Assembly (NCBI RefSeq): GCF_003589595.1
Contig: NW_020653750.1
Coordinates: 1,063,562-1,127,561 of the forward strand
Direction: 5' to 3'
Origin: Hyposmocoma kahamanoa
Taxonomy: Eukaryota > Arthropoda > Insecta > Lepidoptera > Cosmopterigidae
Length of the DNA stretch: 64,000 nt
Part shown: one piece after another, positions 23,401 through 35,575 of the stretch
Layout of the letters: every line of letters starts with the position of its first letter
Position numbering within the stretch: the stretch's first letter is position 1
Notes under the pieces: model-generated
The model's input: the letters and a program-made list of their open reading frames with translations, nothing else
What the model was told of the DNA's origin: nothing
Databases searched by the model: none
Position numbers and translations under genes: made by a program

Positions 23401-24129
23401 ATTATTTAAGTGCATGCTTCATCGTCCACCTCATCCCCCATCAGGTGGATGGAGGTCAAATACGCACTTACTTTTTTGTAAAAAAATTGCGTTTCCTTTT
23501 TCAGGTATTCTATAATTTTGATTTTTTATTTATATGATCGTTATTGAATGGCAATCGCGAACCATCTTGGCAAGATCTTGGCGAGCACAGAAAACTAGTA
23601 ATTTATTATTACTGTCGAGTTATTAAGTGTCCACTTAAGGTTTCTTTTCTTAAAGTTTCAGTTCAGTTACAGGTTTTTTACCACGGCATGACTTTTTCTT
23701 ATGTGTACTTTTCCAATAAAACACCCGATAAGTAAATCAAACGTAAGTTTATTCAAAATATGAATATTTCTGCGTTATTTACTAAGTTGCCGAAAACTTG
23801 GAAATTGATTCAGTTGTGTCCATGTATACTGTAAGCTCCGAAAAATCTTGCTGACGTAACGAGTCACCGGAGGAGAAGCGGAATAAACTGTTTTGCTAGA
23901 TGAAATGGTTAAGGTATTTGCTATTAAATAATGGTCTCACGAGACATATACGATACACCTCAAGATATTGTCTAGTATTGTGTAAGGAATGTGGTAATGT
24001 ATTACACGATAGGATGTATTTAACAAAATCCTGAAAACAGGGCAAAATATAAGTCTAAAACGAATTATTTAGGAACAAAATATCTAACTTTGTACACAAT
24101 TTTTATATGGAAATATTTCTCTTTCAGTA

Positions 24130-24350
24130 CTACAGAGAACCTGCAAAATTTTGATTTTCATCTGAAGCCCTATACTGAGGAGGTACAGTCTTCAACCAGT
24201 TATAATAACAGTTATTATAACTGGTTGAAGACTGTACCACCTCAGTCAATCGTGGCCATGGGAGCTGTAAAGGGCCCGAAACGTCGGTTTGTTTGAAAAA
24301 ACAAATATATGCGATTTAAATCCGGAAAAATAGTTTTATTTCCTAGATTC
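24130..24350. repeat. Foldback family F copy around a cruciform
   Basis: The right half reads ctgtaaagggcccgaaacgt, then aaacaaatatatgcgattta and ccggaaaaatag, an inverted relative of 21098-21245. Its core is the 36-bp-arm palindrome listed next. Confidence 0.65.
24174..24246. repeat. Near-perfect cruciform, 36-bp arms, 1-nt spacer
   Basis: Arms 24174-24209 and 24211-24246 are reverse complements with a single mismatch (24181 versus 24239); the inner 28 bp are perfect and separated only by A at 24210. Confidence 0.9.
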
Positions 24351-24629
24351 TCTTTTTATTAAGAAAACATAGAATTATTTATTTTAAAATATTCTCAAAG
24401 TTATGTAATTTGATACTAAGAGGACGGGGGAAATTGATTTCTGTCAAGAAAGACATTCACGTTCGTAAAAAATTTTAAAACTGATGGCTTTGTCGCCAAA
24501 GCTAGAGAAAAAAAATGGTCAATATGCGTCGCGTCACTGCCGCGGGTTGTACCGTGGTCGTTATTTTCATTAAAATTGAGAGTTAGAAAAGTAAATCTAT
24601 AACCAATAATATAAATCAAGGTGGTTCCT

Positions 24630-24850
24630 AGCTAAAAGTAGCTGTAGAGCTCCTTGTCAAAGAGTTCTTCCCGAAAAGTACTGCCACCTTATCTATTTCG
24701 GCCACCAAGCAGTAATGTGAGCATTCCTGCGTTCCGATTTTGAAGGATAAGGGTGAAATTACAGGCACATGGGGTCAACATATGTCTCAGGGTGACGGGC
24801 GCCGTGACTGTGCCCCTCAGATCTTTGCGTTCTAAAGCTCTATGGCACCA
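24630..24850 (+). repeat. LINE-tail repeat C, copy 1
   Basis: Shares agctccttg, agtactgccacc, aagcagtaatgtgagcatt, ggtgaaattacaggcacatg, gtctcagggtgacggg and cccctcagatctttgc with eleven other copies in the window. Full copies end cgtcccgtcacttggta followed by an A-rich tail, indicating a non-LTR retrotransposon 3' end. Family name not determined. Confidence 0.7.
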
Positions 24851-25214
24851 CAAGTTTGTATTCTGGACCAGCCAATATACGAAGTGTCGCAATCTTTTTT
24901 TGTTAAAATGGTATTATTTGTATATCAAGGTGCTGATTCCGTATCATATGACGCGATTTTGGCAAAAGAAAAACGCGTTTTTAATTGATTTTTGCTCGTA
25001 TTTTTTATTTTATAATTATGACAATATCTAATTATTTTAACCCATTAAAGTAAAGGATTTATTTAAAATAAAATAAATATAAATACAAGACATCACATAC
25101 GTTGCTTTAAATCCAAAGTAAATAACTAAAGCACTTGTTTTATGGTATAAACAAGGACGATACCACTAACATCCAGACTCGAGACAATATAGAAAATGTT
25201 AGTTTTTCTATTAG

Positions 25215-25305
25215 TTTTTCTACCTGGTCTGGGATCGAACATGGGCCTTAGAGATGGCGACCATGAAAACCAGTGTACAAGACAATCGACCACGGAGGTC
25301 TTCAA
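25215..25305 (-). repeat. tRNA-like SINE head
   Basis: The minus strand has cgtggtcgattgtc (box A-like) and atgttcgatcccag (box B-like) about 55 bp apart, a spacing usual for tRNA-derived SINEs. Confidence 0.5.
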
Positions 25306-26422
25306 AATTTCCACGTATCCTAAATACATAATAAAAGAATACAAAGCTGGTTCAAAAATATTTAAAAAATAAGTTATGTGCGTGTGGGGGAGGCTTAGCA
25401 CTTCTTTTAGAGCTATTATCTTCTCTTATTACACGATAGTCTCATTTAAATGTTTTATAATGTAACGCCCATTGCAATGCGACCCCATTCTATAAAAAAT
25501 GGAATCAAATGAGACCTATAAATATGTTATTTATTCTTCTATACCATTGATGTAGAGACCATTATCAAATAGGTACAGCTTGGAGTATTATTTCTAATCC
25601 AAATAAAGTCGTATCTATTGAAAAATGTATATGACTCATATGACATTACACACGTGTTATATGACATGACACTACACTAAATACTATTTGACAAACTAAG
25701 ATCGTAATGTAAATAACATACATATTCTACGCAGTTAGCACTATCGGGTAGGCATGCGTAGATGTAGCTGTCGTGGTAGCTGGATCACTCATCTTTACGA
25801 CTAGATATACTACCTTAGGACTTTCTCTTTCTCTCCTCTTTATTTAGTTTCGCATCTCGAACGTCAAAAATTTGGAATTATTTGTATTTTATTAAATGTC
25901 CTTCGGAATCGTAACATGAATGTATTATTACTATTAGTTTTTACGCAATGACAATTTAACTGAATTAAACTTCGAACTCAGTACCCTGAATTGACCCCAC
26001 TCTGGTACGATCCACCGAAGACGAGGCGTAATGCCTATAAAATATGTATATTGGACAGAAGTCTTGGCGTAGACCTATTTTGCGTGTGTGTGGCGAAGGC
26101 GTATTTAAGTACCTAAATATAACAAAAAAACCTGGCTGTATGGTTTTAAACCTTTCCCTTTTTCGCAACGGAAATAATTATAAAAACAACAAAAACAAAA
26201 TTAACAGCTACATGTAGTAAGGAATAATTCACCAACACTTGGCTGTATTTAGTTAAACCTTTGCCTTTTACTTAACGGAAAGAATTTAAAGAAACAAACA
26301 AAAAGAAGAAAGAAGAAGAAAAACTATGTCAAAAAATATATAGGTACTACGGTTGCTCGCGCATATGTGTAATACATGTATTAACATAAAGACTTCAATC
26401 TATAGATAAGAACATTCACAGT

Positions 26423-26460
26423 AACTATTTGGAACATCTAAATACATGTTCCAAATAGTT
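26423..26460. repeat. 15-bp perfect hairpin
   Basis: Arms aactatttggaacat and atgttccaaatagtt flank an 8-nt loop. It has no associated gene and could be a small foldback remnant. Confidence 0.6.
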
Positions 26461-27021
26461 CCAAAGAAAACACTGGTAACAGTGATAGTGTTTTGTTTTA
26501 GTGTTGAATTTTGTCAAAGAGTATCAGTACAGTAGTACAGTGGACAGACGTGACCTATTAGGAATGAGCTAATCAGGCAGTTAATATTGAGTGTTTACCA
26601 ATTATATTTGTCCATAGTTGCGGAATTAACGTAAAGCCCCTGCAAAAATCGCTATTGCTGTGTATGGAACGCCGCACCTAGTACTCTAGTACATAGATAT
26701 CGGTAATTATACATAGTTATCGTCGGCTAAATTCGTACCTAACCTCCATTAATATGAACTTATAAATAGGCACAAAAAACAGAATTACTAGAAATAATTA
26801 TGTGACAATCTATTATTATATACCTTTATTTAAATCATTAAATAAAGATTTTTGCCCAAAATTGCCCGATATTGCGCTTGAAGAGTAAAAAAAGGAATTT
26901 GTCCAAAAACGGAGTTACGCGGTTAACAAATGCAGCCGACTTTTTCATCTATCAATAATCAACCGAGCAGTTGGTCGCGTACACATTATGTAACATGTAG
27001 TGTAGACGTTGAAAATCTCAC

Positions 27022-27188
27022 CTTTTGTGAAGGATTATATCGGAATATTTCGTTCATATCTCTGTACCACTTGACAGAGTGCAGCCGCTGGTCGTCCATA
27101 CTGAAATGACAGCTCAGTTCGGCTGCCTGCCGTGGATCTGCGTATAACGGCACTTTCAGCTGCGTGATCTCATGGGCTGATGTAATTG
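27022..27188 (-). CDS. Beaten path family protein, exon encoding first half of Ig domain 1
   Basis: The minus-strand exon follows a strong pyrimidine tract and cttgtccacAG acceptor and ends at a GTgaga donor in phase 0. It opens with two nucleotides that finish a codon from an upstream exon, then reads ITSAHEITQLKVPLYADP, AAELSCHF with the first Ig cysteine, and LHSVKWYRDMNEIFRY with the core tryptophan. The SVKWYRD..EF.RY signature just before a phase-0 junction is diagnostic of Beat proteins. Reading through the acceptor gives a hydrophobic stretch resembling a signal peptide, but that frame has no ATG before a stop, so a separate signal-peptide exon further upstream is more likely. Confidence 0.9.
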
Positions 27189-28083
27189 CTGTGGACAAGA
27201 GAAAGAAAATTATTGATATGTAATAAGTGCGTATCACATGTGTGTAATAAATCACGTGTCTTTGGGGTCTGATCACTTAAATATTTATAACTAATTTGTA
27301 CATTTTTCTCGTCATCACGTCTACGACTATAATTTATTCAGCAGTCGACCTTTTAAGACACCTCCTATAAAGGTAGTTCCACTATGGCCTTGCGCGCGAA
27401 AATATCGTTCCTACTTCTTGATTTCAGCTACAATCTTTTACGTAATTTTACATTAACAATTCAAGATCAAAATAAAATATGAAAATTACAATTGCAAATT
27501 CACATGACAATATTCAAGAAAATGTTCTATAACAAAACTTAACAATTAAATAGTACAGTATGGAATATTTTCTATGAAATCCGTTACTAACGGAAACATC
27601 GACTAAAAAACTTTTTGTTATAATTTGGTTTTGTACCAAACACACGATTATTTAATATATTAATAATATTGATTATATTATTAAAATACAAAAATTAATT
27701 AATGTACACGTTTTTAAACAAATTATGACGTGCTGCATCCGATTGCATTGAAACTGCACAACAATAGTTATAATTTAGTTGGGACACTTGTACCTTTTTA
27801 AATCAGCCCTACAGTTAACCCAATGAAACTATGTTCGAGTATGTTCGAGATCGCTACACTTTTTATTTAGCCCAAAAATATGAGCATTGATATCTATAAC
27901 TTACCTAATAGATAAAAACTTGCATTATAAACTATATTAACGTGTTCTTAAAGTTAATGATTAGAGTAAGTTCTCTATATACTGTCTAAAGATGTTCTCC
28001 TAAGTCTATCCTAAGTCTTGTGACTTGAACCGGTGCCCCTTTTGCCTAGAGGTTATCTATACAACGTCTACGACATATCTACG
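27189..28083. other. Upstream Beat intron, non-coding
   Basis: AT-rich sequence between the Beat Ig1 exon and the 878-bp element; nothing nameable seen. The signal-peptide exon was not recognised here or elsewhere to the right edge. Confidence 0.5.
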
Positions 28084-28961
28084 GGGGGTCTACCACAACG
28101 TCTTAAAACAATATTACTTTAACCTTACATTGACTTTTCGTACCTTGACGCGCTTAAAGTAAGCTTATTTTGTAATAATGTTAAAACTATGATGTTTTAT
28201 TGACAGCATTGTGACTATTCATTCACTCAGTTCGTACTATGACTTAACATTAAAGTAATATTGTTCTTATGTCAAGTTTAGCAATCTTAAAATAGTTATA
28301 CCGATGCAATGGAAACAATATTATTTTCAATTTTGTTGTCTTTATAATGATTTGTAGTGATTAAAAGTTATTTGAACTTATTTTTTTACATATATCTCTT
28401 TAATATTTTGTTTGTTTTTTTATTTAATAGTACATAGGAAATGATTTCTCGTTATATAAAAATACACGATGTTAATTTCGTAAAATTGTGACAGCGACAT
28501 CTATATGCTCCTTAGCGAGACTAACAGTTGATACAAGACTATAATTCCGACATGACAACATGACAATCAAAACTCAGCTTGTTTTATTTATTTTTCTTCA
28601 TGAAAATGCGGAAAAATAATTGAAAACAACGTAATTTTAAAAGATTTCATTATTACATACTTTTCTTTTTTTGGCAAATAATATTAAGTAGGTACTTTAA
28701 CAATATACGACGATAGGACGATTCGGAACATCAAAAAAGAAAGAGATGGCATTATACAGTTCATATAGCGTTATTTCTTTCCTATTTTTAGTAAGGAATA
28801 GACCATATTTGGAAATCATTCGTTCTATCAGTCACTTTAACAATAATACATTACTTGATTGATAGGTTTGTCATGGTACGAATATGAGTAATATTATAAT
28901 AAGCTTACTATATGCTTACATTGAAATAAGATTGTTTTTTGAAAGATTATGGTAGGCCCCC
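28084..28961. mobile_element. 878-bp terminal-inverted-repeat element, copy 2 (uninterrupted)
   Basis: Ends GGGGGTCTACCACAA and, inverted, GGGGGCCTACCATAA. It aligns end to end with copy 1 at 10649-14408 once the P-like insertion is removed, so it preserves the pre-insertion site near 28540. It has no coding capacity and the flanks show no clear target duplication. Confidence 0.8.
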
Positions 28962-29129
28962 AGGACAACTTACTCCTATGCTTGATCAAACTCCATTAGA
29001 TATCTACAAAACCGTCATTAGACCAATTTGTACTACTTGGGATATAAACACTAATAATAAATAGATAATACAAATGAAAGGAAAGAATATTTCATTCTGC
29101 GTTTACTACGACTTCAGATACAATAGAAA

Positions 29130-29425
29130 GAGTATCGCTGCTAAAATACGGCGATTTTTAGCAGCGATGCAAACTCGCGTTCATGAAACGCGCGATTGTT
29201 TTGCTACACTTGCGATTTATAGGCGATTGCATCGATTCAAACGCGCGACTGCATAGCGCCAGTTTACATCGCGTGTTTGTATCGATGCAGTCGCGCGTTT
29301 GCATCGATGCAATGGCCTATAAATACCAAAAGTAGCGACGCAATCGTGCGTTTGTATCGATGCAGTTGATCGCTTGCATCGCGTTAGCCTCGCTGCTTAA
29401 AATCGCGCGCGCGTGTAAAGTAGCT
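29130..29425. mobile_element. MITE with internal minisatellite, copy 2
   Basis: The left end has cgatttttagcagcgatgca, the right end, inverted, has tttacacgcgcgcgcgattt. In between are repeated units based on atcgatgcagtcgcgcgttt. The short frame at 29074-29256 is a by-product of the repeat. Confidence 0.7.
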
Positions 29426-29429
29426 TAGG

Positions 29430-30454
29430 TACCCCGCACCGTGTTTTGAGCTACCAGTACGTATTTACCTATATAAATACTTACTGTGGTAAGTGTTATT
29501 AACGAGCTCAATAACTGTAATTAGAGTACCAAATATAGAGTACATGTAAAAAGACGTAAACGTAACCAAATATATTGTAACTCTGATGTTTAATTACTCT
29601 CTCACTCATTCATATTGGAAATAAAACTGGGATGGATGGCATCCGCGGCACTACCCAGAGCACCTAGATCAAAACCGTTTTAGAACAGTTCATTCACGGT
29701 TGTAGCAAGCGAATAGATATAGTTTTAGGTGTAGACTGAAAATCAGCAATGCTGAGTCTTCAACCTTTTTATTCACATTTCTGTTTTAGTTGTCGGTGTT
29801 TTATTATTTGTACTAGTTTTATGTGTATTTTGTGGATAAATAAATGTCTTTTTATTTATTTTATTTTTTATTTCCCCAAATGGGTTTCTACCGGGAATCG
29901 AACCAAAGTCGTAAAGCTAGTTGTCAAAGTTACTAAACTTGACGGTATTTGTTTCATTTACTTTTAAGAAGATTTACATTAAATGGGTAACAATAATGTA
30001 TAGTTAATAAACTATGCTATTAACAAACCTCATAAAACTTTACATTATATTAAATAAAATACCCAAAATGTACATTTATGTTTAAAACATGCAAATAAGT
30101 GTGTACAAATTTAACAAAAGCTTCATCATCATCTTCCGCACGGCTCTCTCGAGTTTAGGCTATCATTTGTAAACTGGCAAAATATGGGTTAGGGACTAAC
30201 ACAATCTTCCAAGGATTGTGAAACTTTGTTTGCATTGTTGTTTTTCTTTGACATAAGAGAGGCGTTTTCTTACTAAACATTACCAAATGTTAGGTACATT
30301 TGGTAATGAACAAAATTTACATTTTGTCCTAACTTACAAGTTAAAAAATGAAGATGCTGTTATTTAAGAAGCAACCGTTTTCCGCGTGGTTTGCCTCAGT
30401 TCCTTACTCTAACGACGACCTAGACTATGTGTATATTTTCTTTATTTTTTTATT
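29430..30454. other. Non-coding stretch
   Basis: AT-rich DNA. A B-box-like gggaatcgaacc near 29890 suggests a SINE fragment, and 12-bp arms (cattaccaaatg/catttggtaatg) make a small hairpin near 30280-30310. No gene seen. Confidence 0.4.
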
Positions 30455-30885
30455 ATTATAAGAAGTGACGGGACGAACAAGTCGTGGGTCTGGTGGTAAT
30501 AATAATAACGCGCACACACTCACAGCCCCGCGCTAGGGAATCCCTGTGTCGCGGGTGCCGTGGACACACATAGACAACCACAAATTACACCCAAACTCAC
30601 AAGAGAAATAGATGTAGGCCATACAAATATTTCTCCCTTCACAGGAATCAAACCCGGGACGTCTGCGTGGCAGTCCGGCATGGTTACCGTTCGACCATGG
30701 AGGCAGTTAAACGACCCTTAACACATAAATTGATAAGTCCCATGTGCCTGTAATTTCACCATAGCACCCTTCAAAACGAGAACGCAGTCATGCTCACATT
30801 ACTGCTTGGCGGTAGACATAGGTAAGGTGGTAGTACATCCCTGGACGAACTCTTTCACAAGGAGCTACTGTTAGTATTAAATTAT
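30455..30885 (-). repeat. LINE-tail repeat C, copy 2, interrupted by a SINE
   Basis: The 3' end reads (inverted) as gtgacgggacgaacaagtcg at the left; the 5' part, gataagtcccatgtgcctgt and gcaaggagct-like text, resumes after the SINE. About 100 bp of repeat is missing at the junction, so insertion was accompanied or followed by deletion. Confidence 0.6.
30498..30712 (-). repeat. tRNA-derived SINE, family A, copy 2
   Basis: The minus strand begins ctgcctccatggtcgaacgg (box A), then gtcccgggtttgattcct (box B). This is the cleanest of three copies; all share the body with gtgtcgcgggtgccgtggac near the distal end. Confidence 0.8.
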
Positions 30886-31627
30886 ACAAATAATTTCCTA
30901 AATAAAACATAAATTGACCTCATTTACTACTAATTATATTAAATATGTACGCTGGAGGTTGAACAGAAAGCAAATGTTTGCGAAGGCAAAGCCCGGTCTC
31001 AGTAAACATTATGCCTCATTTGCTTAAACCTCAGACCATGATTAAATTTTAACCACACGTTTACACGCTTGCCGCATCACATGAAAAAAGGGTTTTTAAT
31101 TACTGAATCTGCCTTTTTCAAGTCAAAGTAAGTTCTCTTTAATTATAGAGGCCGATTGTGAATTTTTTTAAATTTTAATGCAGCATACAATGAAAATAAA
31201 GTATACACAAGCACATAGTCTCTCTTAGTCCTATGAAATCTGATTTAATTTTAATTAGATTTTAATGAAATGCGTATTATTACGGTATGGTAATGATAAA
31301 CCAAGATTACATTGTTTTTGTTGAATCTAAACCATACCACTTAGATTTAACGTGAAGTAAATAAGACATAAATGAAAAAGTCATCTTATTTGAATATGTA
31401 AAAATAAATAAGCACCTAACTCACTACACGTACAATGTAGGATCATATGTATTGAAAATAATCTGACTGTAGCAGATATAAACCCACTGGAATTGAAATA
31501 AATACACAAATGTTTTCTTTTCCCATATTGAAACAATTTTTATTTTTAATTCGTGTTGACAAATTTCAAACACTTCATTGTTGTTAATAAACACTTTGTT
31601 ATTGTGTCGTACATAAATATATATCAT

Positions 31628-31745
31628 CAGGTCTATCTCTCACCGAAGTAGACAGAGGTCCTGGACCTCCACCTGTTACGCTCCTGACAAATATCCTTCG
31701 TGTCATCCACTTCCATCAGTCTCTTCAAACATGCCTGTTTATTCT
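31628..31745 (-). pseudogene. LINE ORF C-terminal fragment
   Basis: The minus strand translates to NKQACLKRLMEVDDTKDICQ followed by ERNRWRSRTSVYFGER, resembling the final part of insect LINE reverse-transcriptase ORFs that end in a D/N-R-x-R-W-R-S-x-x-S-A-Y/P motif. Short, isolated, no start. Confidence 0.55.
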
Positions 31746-32002
31746 TGGTACAGTCATATACACAAGATACCTGACCCCCCAAGCCGACTTTGTCGACCTT
31801 TTGGTTCTGAGCACAAAAATGTGAAGAAAATTGTTAAACAAACTTAATCTTTAACTTGTGAGTCGTAAAATTTTTTTTGGTACGACTCCCTGGTCGTCAC
31901 GTAGTGAATGACATTGTAAGAAAGTTTTTAAGCCAATTTGATCTTTAACGTATAGTTCGTACTAAATACAGAATACAAATTTCAACTAGCTATGGTAAAG
32001 AC

Positions 32003-32070
32003 GTGGTCGTGGCCTAGCGGTTTATGGATTGCTTTGCAAGTTGAGGCAGGCATGGTTCGAGTCACATTAA
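32003..32070 (+). repeat. tRNA-like SINE head
   Basis: cgtggcctagcggtttatg matches box A and atggttcgagtcac matches box B, followed directly by an A-rich run. Consistent with a SINE. Confidence 0.55.
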
Positions 32071-32562
32071 AAAAAAGAATTATTTGGCTATGATTAAATA
32101 ATATAGTTTTTGTTGTTGTTAACCTCTGGATAAGTGTAAGAATGTGTAAGTCTTGTTCATAAAAAACAATAATTTCTAATTTTAATAATTTGATTAAGTG
32201 CGGCATATTATTAATACAAGAAAGAAAACTTTGAAAATATTGAAAACTGAATAGATAAATGGGAACGAAATGCGGAACAATGCATAATCACAGAAGACAC
32301 AATCGTATGCATACTGCAGAGCGATCTCGTGATTAGTTAATCTATTCGTACCCACCCTACGCTTTATTAATAATGTCTACCCACCCACCTTATGCAATTT
32401 GTAGTGAGCAAATATTGTGATTTGTCAACGTTAACATTATCTCAGTACAAAGTACTAAAAAAAACCGACCCCAAAAGTACGTGGAATTGCGTCTATTTGC
32501 TAATTTTTATTGAAATATCCCCTATTACGCTACTATACGGGAATTGACACAGAAGATAATAA

Positions 32563-32790
32563 TAACCTAACCTCCGGTTAAAAAAACCGTTCTCAAAAGT
32601 CATTCATCCCCTAGTTTGCCACTCTTAGAGGTGGAATATTTTCTCCAAAATTAAATGGGACCACGTCTGAGGTACCTTCTTTCCAACAAAAAAAGAATCA
32701 TGAAAATTGGTTGTCAAATGGTGTAACATACATACAAAATAAAACATACGAATTGAGAACCTCCTCCTTTTTTTGAAGTCGGTTAAAAAT
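32563..32790 (-). repeat. Dispersed repeat H, copy 3
   Basis: Inverted relative to 20221-20440. It carries acctccggttaaaaaaaccg, cttagaggtggaatattttc, aattaaatgggaccac and the end cctccttttttgaagtcggt. Best-preserved copy in the window. Confidence 0.7.
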
Positions 32791-32924
32791 CGGTTCTCAC
32801 TACTCAAAGAATATTGAGAGAGAAAAACGCCTTGAATTGGAGAACAGCAAAACCAACCACTAAAATAATAGCTCCTTAAATAAAATAGAGGCGCTATTTA
32901 TAAAAATGAATGTTCATGCGTGAT

Positions 32925-33095
32925 CAGCCACCGAGGTGGATGATTTTCTTCAAAATGAAATGGGACCACTATGAAGGAAAAAAGAATCATGAAAATCGGT
33001 TCACAAATACCGGAGTTATCGCGTATCATACATACAAAAAAAAAACCATACAGTCGAATTGTGAACCTCCTCCTTTTTTTGAAGTCGGTTAAAAA
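32925..33095 (-). repeat. Dispersed repeat H, copy 4
   Basis: Same orientation and same end (cctccttttttgaagtcgg) as copy 3, about 300 bp away, but lacking the first ~60 bp. Confidence 0.7.
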
Positions 33096-33124
33096 GCGAA
33101 ACAATGCTGTTAAATAACGTTAAA

Positions 33125-33205
33125 ACAAAATAGTGCTCGTGGAATCGAAACACGGATATTGTAACTGGCAGTCCATACTATAAGCCGCTCGACCAATCTA
33201 CTTGG
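33125..33205 (-). repeat. tRNA-like SINE head
   Basis: The minus strand has attggtcgagcggctt (box A) and gtgtttcgattccacg (box B). Adjacent to repeat H copy 4. Confidence 0.55.
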
Positions 33206-33414
33206 ATGTTTAGTGACGAAATTTGGTATTGGTTTTAAAAATAAGTTGATCATCTTCAAGCAACACTCCACTGTATTGCTTATACGATAAAGTTGAAATG
33301 GCTTTCATTTTTTCTTTCTTCAATACGTAAAATGGCTCTCAGAACCAAGAGGTCGGTTAGGGTATGTTAGGTGGTCAGGTATCCCATGTATATGACTGAC
33401 TGTACATTTAACCC

Positions 33415-33610
33415 GATCTTTTTAAGGGCATCCCCAATCTGATCGAGATACATGTATATACCGAGGTCTACCTCTCCCCACAACTTCATCCACATTCGGT
33501 TTATAAAATGTCAATCTACCAACATTCATTCATTTTACGTAACCAAACCATCATGTACTTCCCTCCCTATCTTGTTCACTATATCATCTTTCATATCACA
33601 ACTCTCTTAC
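33415..33610 (-). pseudogene. LINE reverse-transcriptase ORF C-terminal fragment
   Basis: Decayed minus-strand frames give MVWLRKMNECW, then NVDEVVGRGRPRY, then YLDQIGDALKK, the order seen in the W-F-G-H-V-x-R-M ... G-R-G-R-P ... D-Q-I tail of insect LINE ORFs. Several frameshifts. It may belong to the same family as 31628-31745. Confidence 0.5.
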
Positions 33611-34147
33611 TACACTATTCGACATTCTGTATTTAAAACTAATACCATTATGTCGTTGTCATTTTATTACCACACAATAAACTACAATAAAACCCGATTA
33701 TCACAAATAATACCTACTAAAAAGTTTAAAATATGAGCATAGATTTAAATTTCATTTCAACGTACATAAATATTTCAGGAAGTGTGCCGTGTAATCTTAC
33801 GTATCATTTATTATTCTCGATGACTTCGTCAACGCGTTGGAGCGTAAAAATGAGAATGTGATTTCTTGACAAAACATTAAAATTTGTCTGTTAAGATATT
33901 TCTATTTTCATTATTCTGACTATTGTCAGAATTAGAAGCTTAACACACGCGACAGTTATGATGACCTTTGTGATGTAACACAAAAAAGTCATGTTGATTT
34001 TTTAAACCCATCCCTAGACACGTAAGCACATGCTTCCTGTACCTATATGTCGAAATTAATTTATCGAAAAATACATATACATATATTTCCTGTTCTAATA
34101 GTATCCTTCTTTTGATTTCAAAGTAGTCTTCCTACTGATAAAGTACC

Positions 34148-34330
34148 TTTTTTTATAATATTAAGTCATTTGACGAACAAGTCGTGCGCCTGATGATAAG
34201 CTACACCTGCTGTTAATAACATTTGCAGTGCTACTCAGAGCTGCAAAGATCTGATTGGCACAGCCACTACGCCCGTCATCCTGACACATATTACCTATGT
34301 TGATAAGTCCAATTTCACCTACAGCACATA
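34148..34330 (-). repeat. LINE-tail repeat C, copy 3
   Basis: Poly-T then gacgaacaagtcgtgcgcct, gcagtgctactcagagctgc and cgcccgtcatcctgacacat, the inverted 3' portion of repeat C. Confidence 0.65.
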
Positions 34331-34754
34331 ATCGTAATTAAAGCTAAAAAAACAGTAGAACCACACAATTACTTAAATGGACTATAAAATTAAGATTTTC
34401 GTTTTGCACAAAACTTAAACCATCGAAATAATCTGCCATAAAGTCATCATTTTGTGAGGAGTTATTTACAGTAATATTCCTAGATAATTTATTCGTGAAA
34501 CGGAAATTCCAGTCCATTTACTCTACTTTAGCACTTTGGTCGGCGAAGGGAAAGAAACGCTTTTAATAAAAGTAATTTTGGAACAAATTTACTCGATTTG
34601 CGTCGGATAAATGTTGAATAATAATTATAGACGGCCCGTTGAGTAAATTTCTTAAGTTGCCTGGCTGTGAGCATTTCAGGGTGGATGCATACGGAGTTAT
34701 TATTCAAAACATTGACTCCGTAAATTGGATAACAACTGCATATTCATTAAATGT

Positions 34755-35050
34755 AAATAGCAGCAGAGCTCCTTATGAAAGTGTTCTTTCAGGGAAGTGC
34801 TGTCACCTTACCACTTTCCGCCGCCAAGCAGCACTGTGAGTATTCCGGTTTTGAAGGGCAACGGTGCCGGTGAAATTACAGGTACATGGGATTTGTCTAC
34901 TTATGTCTCAGGGTGACGAGCGCAGTGGCAGTGCTCCTCAGATCTTTGCGTTTTAAAGTTCTGAGTGGCACTGAAACTGTTATGGACAGGCATGTCGCTT
35001 ACCACCAGGCCCACGACTTGTTCGTCCCGTCACTTGGTACTATAAAAGTG
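34755..35050 (+). repeat. LINE-tail repeat C, copy 4
   Basis: Nearly complete: gcagagctccttatgaaagt at the start and gttcgtcccgtcacttggta at the end, with all intermediate blocks. Confidence 0.7.
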
Positions 35051-35434
35051 CGAATTAAACTTTTTTATATAAGAATATGTATTTTCGGCATTGACTTACA
35101 AGTAAATGGACGACGGGTCTAATACACAAACCACGAAAAAAATGTCTCAAGTCAACCTATTTAAACGTAGTGACATGTAAAGGAATATGAAAAAGCTAAA
35201 ACTTTGAATTTAAATTGTAATGTCATCGCAGTACTGTCTAATTTTGCTTGCTTCGCTGTCAGTCGAACAAACGAAGACTAAAGCGTGAATGACGCTCTGT
35301 ATACGATTTTAACGCCCTATAAGTTCGGACACTTTTTAGCGCGGACCCGACGGCCATATAATTAAGTAAGTCAATGATTTTCGGTAGCTTAGTATTTCTT
35401 TCGGAAGTTTAGTATATTATTGCCTTTGGACTTG

Positions 35435-35575
35435 TCTGCATATGTCTCAGGGTGACGGGCGACGTGACAGTGCCCCTCAGATCTTTGTTATTTAAAGTTC
35501 TGAATGGCAGTGCAGTTGTTATGGACAGGCGTGCGCTTTCGATCAGGCACACGTCGTCCCGTCACTTGGTATTAA
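35435..35575 (+). repeat. LINE-tail repeat C, copy 5 (3' half)
   Basis: Starts at atgtctcagggtgacgggcg and ends cgtcccgtcacttggtat, 400 bp from copy 4 in the same orientation. Confidence 0.65.

Larger units (their letters stand above)
16045..27021 (-). other. Beat gene intron (10977 bp)
   Basis: It joins two phase-0 exon ends. It holds foldback elements, a minisatellite MITE, a SINE-like fragment and a BEL/Pao remnant. Of the rest, 16791-18078, 18390-20220, 21246-22560, 23400-24130 and 24850-27020 show nothing nameable apart from an RTE tail near 18660-18740 and small hairpins. Frames of about 100 codons at 21270-21578 and 21709-22011 have no recognisable domain. Confidence 0.75.
30886..32562. 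other. Mostly featureless AT-rich DNA
   Basis: Apart from the LINE fragment near 31628-31745 and a SINE head near 32003-32070, no gene or repeat was recognised. Confidence 0.4.

Noticed and set aside
27189..27276. Read-through of the Beat exon into a hydrophobic, signal-peptide-like stretch (YYISIIFFLLSTAITSA)
   Set aside because: The frame has no ATG before a stop, and the hydrophobic codons are the pyrimidine tract of a good splice acceptor.
29074..29256. 60-codon frame over the 29-kb minisatellite MITE
   Set aside because: Repeat-derived frame without protein features.
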